64,000 nucleotides of DNA from Rhyacophila brunnea (taxonomy: Eukaryota; Arthropoda; Insecta; Trichoptera; Rhyacophilidae), in assembly GCA_022495005.1 (NCBI GenBank), contig JAGYXB010001967.1, positions 310,001-374,000 on the forward strand, read 5' to 3'. A program made the translations under genes and the position numbers. Every line of letters begins with the position of its first letter. Position 1 is the stretch's first letter. Shown here piece after piece: positions 12,852 through 25,060 of this stretch. The notes under the pieces were generated by a model that was given only the letters and a program-made list of their open reading frames with translations, made no database searches and was not told where the DNA came from.

Positions 12852-13208
12852 GAAATGAAAAAATATAATTAATATTAAATTCTACAAGTTTTTAAAAGGT
12901 TTGTCGATAGCTATTTCGGTTGTAACACCATTATCAAGACTATTCAGATAGGCCGTTTGCCTTTGCTTAAATACTATACGTATAGATACGTATAGATAGA
13001 GTATAGTATTTAAGCATAGTATTTAAGTATAGATAGTATAGATAGGCATAGTATAGTATTTAAGTATAGATACGTATAGATAGAGTATAGTATTTAAGCA
13101 AAGGCAAACGGCCTATTTGAATAGTCTTGATAATGGTGTTACAACCGAAATAGCTATCGACAAACCTTTTAAAAAACCTGTAGAATTCAATATTAATTAT
13201 ATTTTCAT
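12852..13208. repeat. Foldback element with long near-perfect arms and an iterated centre
   Basis: Arms of about 120 bases (12852-12976 and 13087-13208) are near-perfect inverted copies: TTTGTCGATAGCTATTTCGG and TTGCCTTTGCTTAAATA on the left answer their complements on the right. The 110-base centre is built of repeated TATAGATA / AGTATTTAAG units. A frame at 13117-13311 reads out of the right arm and is not a credible gene. Confidence 0.8.
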
Positions 13209-16200
13209 GTCATGTAAAATGGAATTCTACCAAGTAAATGCTAACGCAATTATTGCGTTTAATGATGAAACAGAAGTTTTTCCAGCTGGCCTAGGCTTCA
13301 CTCGGAAATAATATATAATTCCAATTCTATGGATACTACATCTTGATTTATGTAGTTTATTACTTTAAAAGTATGTGGGTGTTATGGATATATTGTAGTT
13401 ACTTGTTATGAACTGACAGTTCATTTCTTGGAAAAGTAAAAACCACAGAACAGTTCCGAGTTCCCTGGTAGAAACTAAAAGAATCAATATACGAAGGTGT
13501 TTGTTTATCTCACAGAGGCGCGTCCCTTCACACTCGACCGCGTGCGCAGGGAGGTTTCTCGTTTGAAGTCGAGTTGCTTATTCGCGTAGCACTACACTAT
13601 GTGTTCTATATTATTCTACGTCTGGAAAATATTTGGTAAAACACGTACTTAATCTAATAAACTTAATTTATTTTTATGTTTTCTTAAATTTGTCAGCGAA
13701 ATTATTAGAGTAATTAGACCATTATACCGTTGCTTATTTACGCATCTCGGAAACAACTAAACAACCTCGAGAAGCTGACAAAGTCCTGCAATACATGGGC
13801 ACAATTTTTCACTTACCTCGTAAATATTTTTTCGATTTTTAGGCATTAATTAGGAACTAAGGTACAATAATTAATATTCATACAGTTCAGTAAAGCCGGG
13901 TACGCATTAGCGAGTCGTATCTGTAACCGTTCCTGATATAACCGACTATAATTGCGAACTAATTATTATCTGGCGTCCATACTACATAGTTAGACACTAT
14001 ATCTGCTACGGTCACAGTTATGGCTCCCAAATGAGTACCTACCCGGCTTAAGCGGTGAAAAAGTATGTACGTAGAGGTATTTCGTTCTACAGGGACACTG
14101 TTGTACGCTAAAAACGATTTGCAGTTGTGTTGGTGTTCTTTGGTAGTATTGACACAGGGTGTGCATGAGGAATTACGGTAAATAAGCATATTTTTATGAC
14201 TTATTGTTTTAATAGAATATGGAATAAAAATGCCTACATTAGAACGCAGGTACCTGTATATTATTTACTTATACTGATAGTTACAATTCAATGAAAACAT
14301 CGTGTATTATTAAATATTTAGTTGGGATTGAGAATATACAATGTATTGGAATTTATGAATTAGCCTTAACGATATCATTATCGTTATTTAACAGATTAGT
14401 TATAAATTTATAGAGAACTAAACAATTAAAGACAATTATTAGAATACCGTAAATACATAATTTTGTTGGCAATGTCATTTAATTATACATATAATCATTA
14501 ATCAATCACAACTTTTTTTCAACTATACGTATAATGCTGTCAAATTAAAATAAATAATAGGAAGAACATAATTTCATACGTTGGACACTAAAGACGCGCC
14601 CAGCTATATAGATAACCAGATAACAGTCACTATATGAACACACTGTAGACGACACCAAAGAATGAGTTTATGACCTGTTTATGACCAGCGACTCTCAGTA
14701 ACAATAGAAACTCCGCCCTTTACGCCCCTGCACTGTACGTCTAACCAATTGGTGATAAAGTAATAATTGCAGGCGGTTCTAAGTAGGGTTTTATTACAGG
14801 CCTTAATGCATACACACAAATATTACCAATCCAGATGCGAAGCAATTTTGGCGTAGAACAGTGACTCTGTAAAGTGCGTGGACTATACCTACCTACTGTC
14901 AAACACATCACGTTAAGTAGGTACCTACTGTGACCGTCATAATAATAGATACCTACGTAAGACGAGTGTAGCGATGTATTGTTGTAATCGTGATTAATTA
15001 CCTATTGACCAAAGCAGAGCCAGTTTAAGTTTTGTTTGAAATTCGCGCATTTTGGCACACATTGTGCTTTCCTTTTTCGACATGCTATATCTACTGCTAA
15101 AGCTAGAGGATGTGTTTTTTAATCGTGCTAAGAAGAATTCAATTCAAAATGTAACTTCCCCAGGTTCGTTTTTTGGGCGTTGTAATCTCGAGCCCCGTTC
15201 AATAGTTAAGTAAAATAATCCATATAATGTTTGAGGCTTTCACGGTTGTTTTTTTTATCGTAGTATATTCTTGGGTTTCCACCGTGTCTCCTTCTTCCTT
15301 CTTTACTCGACGTTTCGGGCTCGTTGCAGAGGCCATTATCAAGAGATGATATGTTTTATGAAGAAAATGTAGTGTAGGTATGTGAATGTAAACGTTGCTC
15401 TAAGAATGTCAAAAGGAATCCGATTAGCTAAGAGCAAACGTTGCTCGTTTTTCTTAACTACCATATAAATGTGCTTTTTCGAATGTGTAAATTAATATCA
15501 AAATAAATGTGCCCGATTGCCGACAGTACCTACATAAAGTACCTACCTAAATACCTTTTATCAATTAGGTATCTACCTGCGACTTCACCTGGTCTTAACA
15601 AATTCATGACGTATTTTCTCCCGTTTATCGTAAATTAGGTACCCAGTGTGACAGTACATTGCATTTACTTAATATTGAATTGACCTATTTTTTGTAATTG
15701 GTCACATTGGTGCAGTAGTGCTGCAGTCGAAAGTACACCAATGCTAAACCATACATGCACAATACCAATGTGCAATTTACTGGATAAGACGCAACTGTAC
15801 TTTGCGTAACTTTGCTGTAACTTTGTGGCGCGTATTGACTACAGAATTCAACTCGTGTGGGGAACCACATTTTCAATTGAATTAATTTTGCTTTTAAGTT
15901 TGTTAATATTTTCTTGTAGAGAGGTCACCATGGCAGGCCTATGAATGATAAAATATTAATATGTAAATGTGGGTAATATGTTTCAGTAGCGGCCATCCAT
16001 CGAGATAATGCGAAACGAATCTGCATTTTAATTACGATACACTGGAATAAACACGAAAATTCTCAGGGCGGCATAATGCTTTATGTATGATCGGAAAATA
16101 GCTCATTCTCAGTTACAAAAGTATAGTAGGTAATACCTATACGAAATTGGTAGCTGGTTTTTTTATAACTGTAGTAATAATGTAGACAATATTATTATGT

Positions 16201-16624
16201 ATGTATGTGTGTAACGTTGGTGTTAGTATGTAACAGTGATTAACCACCATTGTAACGCGAACTGAATTTGGTGACGAACAAAATTGTCGCACGGAAAAGC
16301 GTGTATCTCGTTAAATTTTTCTTATATTACCGATACCAAAAACTTTAAGCATAACATTTTGTATGCCATATTAGGTATAAGTAGATAATGCTTTCACATA
16401 CCTGAATATATCTACCGACTATTTTAAGCTTAAAGACAGCGTATCTCAGTAATGATACATTATTCAAGTGGGTATCTCTAGAAGGCAGGCGCGTACACAA
16501 GGAAAGGTTTTGGGTTCCGGCACCCCCACCTTATGAAAAAAACTAATTAGGTACCTATAACTATAAATAATATACTAGGTAGGTACATCGTAATTCTGGT
16601 CAAGACCGTTGAAATATTCCGACC

Positions 16625-16735
16625 TGGAATGTCTCATAGACAAGCTAGGACAAACGGACACTAATGATCTTAATAATTACAACAGTAAGGCCACGCGACT
16701 TCCATAACCACTTGTGGTTGCAACGGGTCGGAATA
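16625..16735 (-). repeat. Dispersed repeat, copy 2
   Basis: The reverse complement reads CCACAAGTGGTTATGGAAGT, then CGCGTGGCC and ATTAGTGTCCGTTTGTCCTA, followed by GTCTATGAGACATTCCAGGT, paralleling 10860-10975. No ends are defined. Confidence 0.5.
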
Positions 16736-17190
16736 ATTAGTTATAGCTGCAGTTTAGGTATTCATAGCCTAGACTCATAGTGAAGAGTATCTGGGTAAGG
16801 GGTATGGACCCGGATAAGTAAGGGTTCACGGTTGAAGCGACGAGGAGCTTTACTTAAGTAATAGTCGAAATAAATGCGGTAGTCAGTGGCATCTGATAGA
16901 TTTGGTTAACGTCCCCGGGTCCCCACCTAATCGAGCGTAATTACTAAGTAATTAAGTACCCACAGTGAGGAATCGAATTATACTTACTTAATCTTATGAT
17001 TTTCATGCAAAAGGATAGCTTCTAAAATGTAGGCAGGATAATCAAGGCGGTGGGTTAGTTATCAATAGTTTATAATCAATATTATTTCAAACAAAACTAC
17101 CTACCTAATTATTAAAAAAAAAAAACGTTGCATGAAATAAAATGGAGATCGAAAAAAAATGTTTCAAAGCTCTGACGTAGACTTGTCTAT

Positions 17191-17280
17191 GGGCGGGCGC
17201 TCGCAATGTAGAGGTGGAAGAGGCGATCGATAGACCCGCCCATTGAAAGCTACCCATCGCACTCTGGCTCGCGATAAAAA
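17191..17280 (+). promoter_or_regulatory. Probable promoter of the mab-21-like gene
   Basis: Two GC boxes, GGGCGGG at 17191-17197 and CCCGCCC at 17235-17241, sit in opposite orientation inside a short imperfect inverted repeat (CTATGGGCGGG / CCCGCCCATTG). A TATA-like GATAAAAA follows at 17273-17280, about 200 bases before the start codon. This is the most GC-rich DNA just upstream of the gene. A start site near 17305 would give a 5' leader of about 175 bases. This is pattern matching only. Confidence 0.4.
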
Positions 17281-17481
17281 GCTCGGAGGAGGAGCTTAAA
17301 AGCGCCGCGCTACGTCAAACAGAAAAACCGGTTGTTAGTTATAGGCGGACCGCGACTCATACAATACCGACATTCAGTACAAAAAATCGCGAAAACATAA
17401 ACAAAAAAACGCCACAAAATGAACGGGGAGTTAAATTATTATACGTAAATAAAAAATTGTCAGCTGAACTAAGGCCGTAAC

Positions 17482-18579
17482 ATGTTGGTCCCACCGGACA
17501 TGATGGCGGCGCAGTCCAAAATGCTCTACCAAATAAACAAATACTACGCCGAAAGGGTGCAAACCAGAATGGGACAAATCTCGAAAACAATAAGAGACGT
17601 CTGTAAAGTTGTTCAAGACGTTTTAAAGGAAGTCGAAGTGCAAGAACCCAGATTTATATCATCATTAACAGAGTGCAACGGTAAATACGAAGGTCTTGAA
17701 GTCATCTCTCCTGGAGAATTCGAAGTCGTATTGTATCTGAATCAAATGGGAGTGTTTAATTTTGTGGACGATGGATCATTGCCAGGATGCGCTGTCCTGA
17801 AACTCAGCGACGGAAGAAAGCGATCGATGTCACTGTGGGTCGAGTTTATAACGGCTTCTGGATATTTGTCAGCACGGAAGATTCGATCCAGATTCCAAAC
17901 ACTGGTAGCGCAAGCCTGTGATAAATGCTCATATAGAGATTCAGTTAAAATGATAGCAGATACAACAGAAGTTAAGCTGAGAATAAGAGAAAGGTACGTC
18001 GTGCAGATTACGCCAGCTTTTAAATGTTCAGGAGTTTGGCCGAGATCAGCGGCGCATTGGCCAATTCCGCATATTCCTTGGCCACATCCGAATCTCGTCG
18101 CTGAAGTGAAGACAGAAGGTTTCGACTTATTGTCAAAAGAATGTATTGCTTTACAAGGAAAGCAATCAGCTATGGAAGGAGACGCTTGGGTTTTGTCGTT
18201 TTTGGAAGCGGAAAACAGGTTACTGCAGGGTGGATGTAGAAGAAGGTGTTTAAGTATTTTAAAAACGCTACGAGACAGACATCTGGAATTACCTGGTACA
18301 CCTGTGACCAGCTATCACATGAAGACTTTACTGCTGTACGAATGCGAGAAGCATCCGAGAGAGTTAGAGTGGGACGAGGCAAGTCTCGGAGACAGGATCA
18401 ATGGAATATTTCTGCAGCTCATCTCTTGTCTTCAGTGCAGACGGTGTCCTCACTACTTTTTGCCCAACTTGGATTTATTTAAAGGAAAATCTCCAAGTGC
18501 GCTGGAAAATGCAGCTAAACAAGTGTGGAGGCTAACAAGGGAAATGTTAACTAATACAAGATCTCTAGAAAAGCTATAA
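17482..18579 (+). CDS. mab-21-like protein (paralogue of mab-21)
   Basis: Encodes a complete 365-residue Mab-21 family protein in one uninterrupted exon. An in-frame TAA lies 12 bases before the ATG, so this start is fixed; the stop is TAA. The family (PF03281) has a cGAS-like nucleotidyltransferase fold and acts in animal sensory-organ, eye and neural development; no enzymatic activity is established for the developmental members. Visible landmarks are PRFISSL (56-62), the acidic EFE (79-81) where related enzymes carry their first metal-binding acids, NFVDDGSLPGCAVLKLSDGR (93-112), WPRSAAHWP (186-194), LQCRRCPHYFLPNLDLFKGK (317-336) and the C-terminal LEKL. The usual Gly-Ser before the acids reads G67-K68. 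It differs from the downstream paralogue at 49 positions. Its N-terminus (MLVPPD, NKYYAERVQ) looks closer to the insect 'mab-21-like' type, such as the second Drosophila copy; that orthology is inference. Family assignment is very secure. Confidence 0.96.
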   Translation: MLVPPDMMAAQSKMLYQINKYYAERVQTRMGQISKTIRDVCKVVQDVLKEVEVQEPRFISSLTECNGKYEGLEVISPGEFEVVLYLNQMGVFNFVDDGSLPGCAVLKLSDGRKRSMSLWVEFITASGYLSARKIRSRFQTLVAQACDKCSYRDSVKMIADTTEVKLRIRERYVVQITPAFKCSGVWPRSAAHWPIPHIPWPHPNLVAEVKTEGFDLLSKECIALQGKQSAMEGDAWVLSFLEAENRLLQGGCRRRCLSILKTLRDRHLELPGTPVTSYHMKTLLLYECEKHPRELEWDEASLGDRINGIFLQLISCLQCRRCPHYFLPNLDLFKGKSPSALENAAKQVWRLTREMLTNTRSLEKL

Positions 18580-18801
18580 GTAAAAAGTAAAATTATTGTG
18601 ATTGGTAAATGATGAATAGAAAGCTTTGCAGTTATACTTACACAATTGTTATACAGTTAGTAATTATTAGTGGTGCTTTATTTAAAAGTTGTGTGATTAA
18701 TTTATTGTTTAAGTATTCAGATCTCTTATTTACTCATGTGATTATAGAAAGCTTTTTATCTCTAGAAAATAAGAATAGAATAGAATGATTTAAGAAAAAT
18801 C

Positions 18802-18807
18802 AATAAA
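18802..18807 (+). terminator. Candidate polyadenylation signal, mab-21-like gene
   Basis: AATAAA lies 223 bases after the stop codon. Other AATAAA hexamers follow further downstream (for example near 19088 and 19442) and may serve as alternatives, because the 3' region is AT-rich. Confidence 0.4.
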
Positions 18808-20822
18808 ATATGTGTATACGAAAACTAAGTCATTAAAAAACTATGTTATTCATTATTAATTAAAAGAATCTGTAGGATATTGGTATGCGTAATTTAAATT
18901 TAGTTAATATATTATACCTATTTATCTACCACCTGAAGAGGAAATATTTTTTAAGTATGTAGGTAAATACCTGTCCTCCATACCTACAAATTTAATGATT
19001 GTTTAAAAAAATTACAAACTCTGTGATTCAGTTACTTATTTAAAGTTAACTATTTTCTATTAAAGGTAAATACATTTTACCGTCGGCCGAATAAATGAGC
19101 AATCAAATCGTGTCTTCTATTAATGAAAATATAATCTTTAAGTCTACTACCCTACCTAAACAAAAATAAGGAAACATTAGTTTGCCAGATCAATTTTAAT
19201 AAACAATGTGTTATTTAGGTTGTTAAATTAATAGTACCTAATAAGTAAATACTTGGGTATTTGAAGTTAAAAATTAACCGACTAAATATCTTCCGATTTA
19301 ACTTATACCTAAACTATTATTGGCATATACAAATATCTACTGTTTATATGTTTTTGATATTATTGTTTTAATATTTCCAATATTATGTGATCATATTTTA
19401 TATACTTAATTATTGTTAATTAATAAGACTGCTCGTTTAAAAATAAAGAAAACAATGTTTCTTTTCAAAGAAACCCTTAATTTTTGTTTTTATAAATATC
19501 CTCACACAAACTTATAAAAAAACACTTGAAATGTACAACTTGTCAAAAAATAGACACACATATTATAAGGTATTCAAAGAAAATCGATCGTCGCTGAAAA
19601 TTGAACGCACACAAAATGTACATAAGTAACCTATCATATTATCTATTTAAATAACACTACATAATTAGAGGATGTTTTTTAAAACCATATTTTGACAACT
19701 TTATGGTTACTATATTATTCAGGAATAATCCTGCATCTTGGTACCGTTAAAGCCTAACTCTTTAAGGGTGTTAACTCAATTTATGCAAAGTATACAAAGC
19801 AATCAATACACGAGTAGGTACGTACTTATTAAGTATCTAAAGTTTTATATGCATAATATGATAATACCTATATTTTAATTTTCTACAACACCTAAGTAGC
19901 GTAATAGGTATATACGGTTTGTGAATAAGTTTGTACTTGCAATTATTGTACGAGGACCACAAATAATTACAGTATTTATTTATATCCATCAATGCACACA
20001 ATAATTCGTTTTCTAAAAGTCGATCCAAAAATACATAGGTTACCAATGTTGGTACGTAGGTAACTGCCTACTAAGGTATTTATTTTTATAATACGGGTAA
20101 CCTAAGTGCAGGTAGGTATATACATGTAGGTGCATACTTACAAAAACTCAGCGCCTAGCCTATGTAGGTACCTACGTATCTAGTATGCTACTCATATAAT
20201 CACGATATGGTTAAAAGTTTTATATCAGCTAAATATTTCTGACAGCCCATGCCAAGAAGCAAAATCAGTCTACGTTGAATCGTGGCATATTATGTACCTA
20301 TCTATCTACCAACATACCAATGTATGTAGGTACTTAGTACTTACCGACCCGTAGGCCACAGAGGCGAAATAAGGTAATAAAAAAAAATGTACCTACCCAC
20401 CGATTGATTAATGTATCATATAGGTACATACGTAATTTATAGTAGCAGAATATCTGTGTAGGTATTATTAAAAAAAATGTGTTCATTGATTTAATCATTG
20501 TTTTTTGTATAAAAAGTAAGTTTTTACTAATAAATAGTCAATTGGGAAGTAGGTACCTATTAGTGGTTAACCTTTATACCTACTATTATAATTTATATAG
20601 TACCGAAATTGGGCCTAGTGGTTTGTTCTAGTGTTAAAATAAATAAAATTATGGTAAGTAGGTACCTAGTGCATATCTAAGTAAGGTCAGCAACTACAAG
20701 CTAGCCTTTCTATCTACGTAGTCGATTTGAAATTGTCAACAAATTCAAAATTCTAAGTTTCTATTAGGTACCTACAGCTAAAAGGATTAAAAATATCGAA
20801 CTATTGTTATGTAGGTAGATAT

Positions 20823-21241
20823 CAATGGCATGTGGTTTAAAGATATGTACAGTATGTAGATGAGAAGCATCCTCAGAAATAATCGATAAAGTAGGTAGGT
20901 ACTGTGTACCTAATACTATTTAGGTATTATGCTATCGAATCGTAGATAAATTATAGGTAAGTCGGTAAATATTTAACTTTATTTCATTTAAAATTGTTAT
21001 ATGTACCTAACCATCTACTTTTATTAAAAAATATATTTTTAGAATAGTAGAATACATAGTACATATTAGCTACTAGGTATTGGACGCTCGTCAAGATTCA
21101 ATTATGTAATTATAAATCCGTTTACCTAGTTAAAACTATGTAGGAAAAAGTAGGTAATTTCTCGGTATATACGACATACTTATGTACCCACTTATATTTT
21201 TTAACAGAATCACTACAGGTAAAAATCACCGCACGTCATTG
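20823..21241. mobile_element. MITE of the CAGTGGCGTG family, diverged
   Basis: It begins CAATGGCATGTGGTTTA and ends TCACCGCACGTCATTG, an imperfect terminal inverted repeat. Internal GAGAAGCATCCTC and TTTAACAGAATCACTA blocks are shared with 43418-43759. It lies between the two mab-21 genes. Confidence 0.55.
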
Positions 21242-22834
21242 TAAGGTAGAAGATGGCTATACAGCAGAACTTGGTATTCTCACATTAGTGTACCGAGTAT
21301 CATCACCACAGAATAGAGAATTTTCTATTCCGTGCTATCTACACATATCTAATAGGTACATACATAAACAAATATTTTTTCAACAGCAAAATGGGAAAAT
21401 ACAATTCAGCTCTGTCTAAATAAACGTTGGTATTGAAAAGATCGACGGCAGGTCACGTTGACAGCGCGATAGGCGGCGTCTTTGCCTTTTCAAAGCCGAG
21501 GAAGACAGGAGAATCGAGGAGATAGCATCTCTTCTTCTTAGCTATATTTGAAAGGCATACTACCGGCTGCTGCTCGTTCTTGACTCTTGCATGCAATGAC
21601 AATGGAAGGCATGACATGCGTGGTGTTCAGGACGGGCTGGCAAGCGTGATTGACTATTATTTATTGCATGATTATTATACAGGATTCAAATAAGGGTTGG
21701 GACAATAGTTGATTTATAATATCGATCTTCTAATGAAATTTATACCTAAGAATACTATAAACATACTTAATTGGAGTATGTTTAATGTATATCTATCTAA
21801 GTACCTAAGTATTAAATTGTTGTAAGGCTTACAGGTTCATACGTTTTTATAAATATAGTTATGAAAGGCCAACGTAGTAGGTATGTAAATACGTAGTACC
21901 TACCTTCTGAATTTACCATTAGGATTCAAGATAAACTGAGGTAATGCAAATCAGGGACATTGTTTACTTAAAACTATGGTAATGAAAACGGAAGGTACTT
22001 AACTTTTTTTAAATTATCTAATACTCTTCTTAATTATTAATAACTCAATGATTTAATAAAATAGGTTGCAAAAGAAAAGACAGGCCAAAAAATCGCTGAT
22101 TACAATAAGCTACGTACTAATTAATGACTGCCGTAAAATTGAGGTAACAAACTGAAAAGTGGTCACTACTGATGGGAACAGGTGGAGAGAGTTGTTGAGA
22201 GGGATTCAGGACCCATCCAGGGTTAACTCGTTCCTGATTAAGGTGAGGTAGTAGGAAGGTAACTAATCTATTCAAGTTAAAAGAAAGTCATTCATAAATA
22301 CAATGGAAACGATCATTGTCAAATACGTACACAGGTAGGTAGCTATCCAGATACATACGTAGTAAACTAAATGAATTCTTATTATATAAGATTTCTTATT
22401 CAATATAACCTAAGTTAAATTGTATATGTAATAGGTAGATACCTTCATGAAAAATAACTACAAAATTTACATAAGAGAACACAACGAAAATTTAGTACCA
22501 AAAACGTAAACAATATAGTGGAGTAGACAAGATAATATGCGTTCGATGAATTCCATCACATATGGAAATTGAGGAAAATGGAAAGCGACTGATCTAGCAA
22601 AAAAAAACCTGGACAATCAGGTACGCCATATAAATGGATCACAGAATGCTTGAACTGGAATGAGTCTACAAAGAAAATGTGCATAAGTTTGTGGATACAT
22701 TCTCACCAGAAGGCATTCCTAAACAAAGGAAAATTGAGTAAGTACATACTACCTTCCATATGCTCAGTGGCCTTGGTTTTAGAGTCACCTCTGAGCAAAA
22801 ATTACCTCAAAAGCTAATATTGACACCAAGATTA

Positions 22835-23005
22835 GACCACCAATGAGTGAAAGATTTGATGTCCTCAAGGGGTGAAGCGATTTGGAGCTCTAGGATGATT
22901 GTGATGAATTGGTACACATAGTGATACAAAGCCCAAAATTTGAGCGACACATAATACAGCTGCAACTTGCAGATCGTTGAAAATGTCAATGAGTCAAAAT
23001 CCGTA
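22835..23005 (+). pseudogene. Decayed ORF2 tail of the same non-LTR family
   Basis: AGATTTGATGTCCTCA, GATGAATTGGTACACATAGT, CCAAAATTTGAGCGACA and CAGCTGCAACTTGCAGATCG track the 35640-35790 and 49365-49450 copies but contain stops. The 117-codon minus-strand frame at 22807-23160 overlaps it and is a shadow. Confidence 0.55.
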
Positions 23006-24799
23006 AACAATTGAAGTGTTTTTAAATAGAGTGCCAAAGAAACGGACCCATACATAGAAAATGTGATGTAATAGAGGGCGTCAGTGAAAGCCTCGGAAAA
23101 TTTATAAATAAAGATGTAGGAAGGTGTACTCGTACTCGAAATAAACGTCTCGTCGGCCATATTAAAAAATAAATTGGATGACGAGTTAACCTAACATCTC
23201 AAGAGACTCATCATTGTATAATCTCACTTCATCAGTGCCTTCCTGCCACGACAAAGTTATCAAATCTTCCTTGCAATTAACTGATTCCCACATGCCTATC
23301 AACCTATTTATAATAAAAACAAAGTGATATTGAGATGAAATGAAACAAAAATTCCTTATAAGTTTTCTTAATAAATTATCTAGGTATGTATTAGGACCAC
23401 ATGCGTTCAGTCGGGATAATTTGAAAGATGAAACATCTACCTATATGATGTATCCATAGAACAGTTGTGTTCCCTGGCTATATACATTCATTCATTGATT
23501 CAAATGGGTTAAAAAAAACCGTCAGTGGTTGCGACGGTGAGAATGAATATCTTGGGCGTGGCTGTTTAACACTGCGCTCCGGTTATAAACGACAGGGCCA
23601 TACGTCAGTTGAGGAGGTAGCGAAACCTGCCAAGCAAAGAAATTATTAACGTAACCGAGACGAATTGCCGCCGGCTTCCGAACTGTGATATGCACGTTCC
23701 TTTTGAGAAATCAAATTTGAAAAAAGAACCAAAGGATTTTATTTTACTTTCACACATTTAGCTACCTGCGTTAGTTATATTATGATTGCCTGGTATAAAA
23801 GCGTAGAAGGTATGAAAATAATTATTCTAGTAGGTACAAAGTACAGAATTTAGAATGATATTTTGTAAATCATAAGAGTTATGCATGCTCAGTGCACTGT
23901 GCGACGTAGCGTTTTTCAAATGGTTTATTTAATTATTATTTTGTTTTCCATACAGCGTAGGCCGTAGAGGCAACGTAGACCCTAATATAGTGAAACTATA
24001 TTGCAAACAATGACGAAGCAAAAAGAGTTATAATTTTGCACCAGTAGATAGATACCTATAATACCATACACACACTGACCAATATAGTTATAGTTACCTA
24101 CCTACCTACCTATACAAGAGGGAAAAATTCGATAGGTACGTTTCATTATTTCAATATTTTTTTTACATCCATGGATGGATAAATCCATACATTTGACAAG
24201 TATTACTAGAGTACCTACTTAGATGCCAAGGTAAATACTTTTTTTTTTTTGATAAACTGATAAAGGTAAATATTTTATAGTGTAGATATAGGTACCTGGA
24301 ACTTGTTCCCCTAAAGGGAAAAATTACTTTAGGGTAAAATATGTCGGTACGTACTTATTGTAAAAGTCAACTTTTCATGAGACATTAATTTTAATAAAAA
24401 CAAAAGAATAAATACCAAGAAATACAATTGAAGAATAACATTGAAGCCGTATTTCAAAGGCATTAGTACCTACTCGAAGTTAGTGGCCATATTACTTTCT
24501 TAAATCATGTACGATCGTTAATTTTTGGAAGTTGTTACTGGGTAGGTACTATGATGATGCATATTCAAAGACCCTTTAGGAGAGTTACTTCAGTATTTTA
24601 ATGATATTTAATATAATGAAATGTGTTCAGAATTAATCCTGCCGAAATAGAAAGGCAGTAGGTAGATATTTATCTGAATTTTAGAGATAGCATTCTAATT
24701 AAAATATAACAATACTAATTTAATTGATAACACCAGCCATTATTAATTTCTGTACGAATTCGAAAAAAGAGCCATTTCTCCATGTCTACGGTATTATCG

Positions 24800-25060
24800 T
24801 GTTGCCCGATCGAAACGCGCCGGTCCCAGCGGCTGTCAACGCGAACGGTATGAGCTGCTCTGGGCGGCTCCGTTCGCTAACTAGACGCCTGACAGGAGGG
24901 CGGGGCAGCCCCCTCGAAGCAGTACGACAGCGCGAGGGGCGAAGCGCCGGTAACCGCCTATCGAGAGCGCGGCGAAGTGGGCCCACTCATTCTACTGCGA
25001 CTCGCCGGGCGGTGAACGTGCCTGACGGCCACGGATACATTCTCGAATAGTCGCCGGGAT
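24800..25060. promoter_or_regulatory. CpG-rich island upstream of mab-21
   Basis: About 260 bases of strongly GC- and CpG-rich DNA stand out from a very AT-rich background and end about 520 bases before the mab-21 start codon. Both strands are open here (108 codons on +, 66 on -), but the translations are low-complexity Arg/Pro/Ala peptides typical of GC-rich DNA read by chance. An initiator-like TCATTC (A at 24989) is followed by GAACGTG about 26 bases downstream, close to a downstream promoter element. I read this as the mab-21 promoter and leader region. Confidence 0.45.

Larger units (their letters stand above)
12154..17160. other. Unassigned DNA upstream of the mab-21-like gene
   Basis: Apart from the foldback at 12852-13208 and the repeat at 16625-16735 I see no gene. 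Around 15300-15345, ACTCGACGTTTCGGGCTCGT, then TGCAGAGGCCATTATCAAGA, looks like a piece of a dispersed repeat, but no second copy lies in this window. Regulatory DNA for the adjacent developmental gene could be here but cannot be recognised by eye. Confidence 0.45.
18810..24790. other. Spacer between the two mab-21 genes
   Basis: It is dense in GTAGGTACCTA-like runs (for example 20040-20600) and holds one MITE (20823-21241) and a decayed LINE tail (about 22840). Two GC-richer patches, about 21430-21640 and 23500-23700, do not look like repeats or coding sequence and are the best candidates for regulatory elements of the pair. No additional gene is seen. Confidence 0.45.

Noticed and set aside
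22239..22262. TGAGGTAGTAGG, identical to the first 12 bases of let-7
   Set aside because: The match ends after 12 bases and no complementary arm for a precursor hairpin is nearby. The region is rich in GTAGGTAG-like words, so it is probably chance.
22807..23160. 117-codon minus-strand open frame as a gene
   Set aside because: It is antisense to a decayed LINE ORF2 tail on the plus strand.
24724..25050. 108-codon and 66-codon frames in the GC island as genes
   Set aside because: Both strands are open through the same CpG-rich DNA and give low-complexity Arg/Pro-rich peptides; better explained as promoter DNA.
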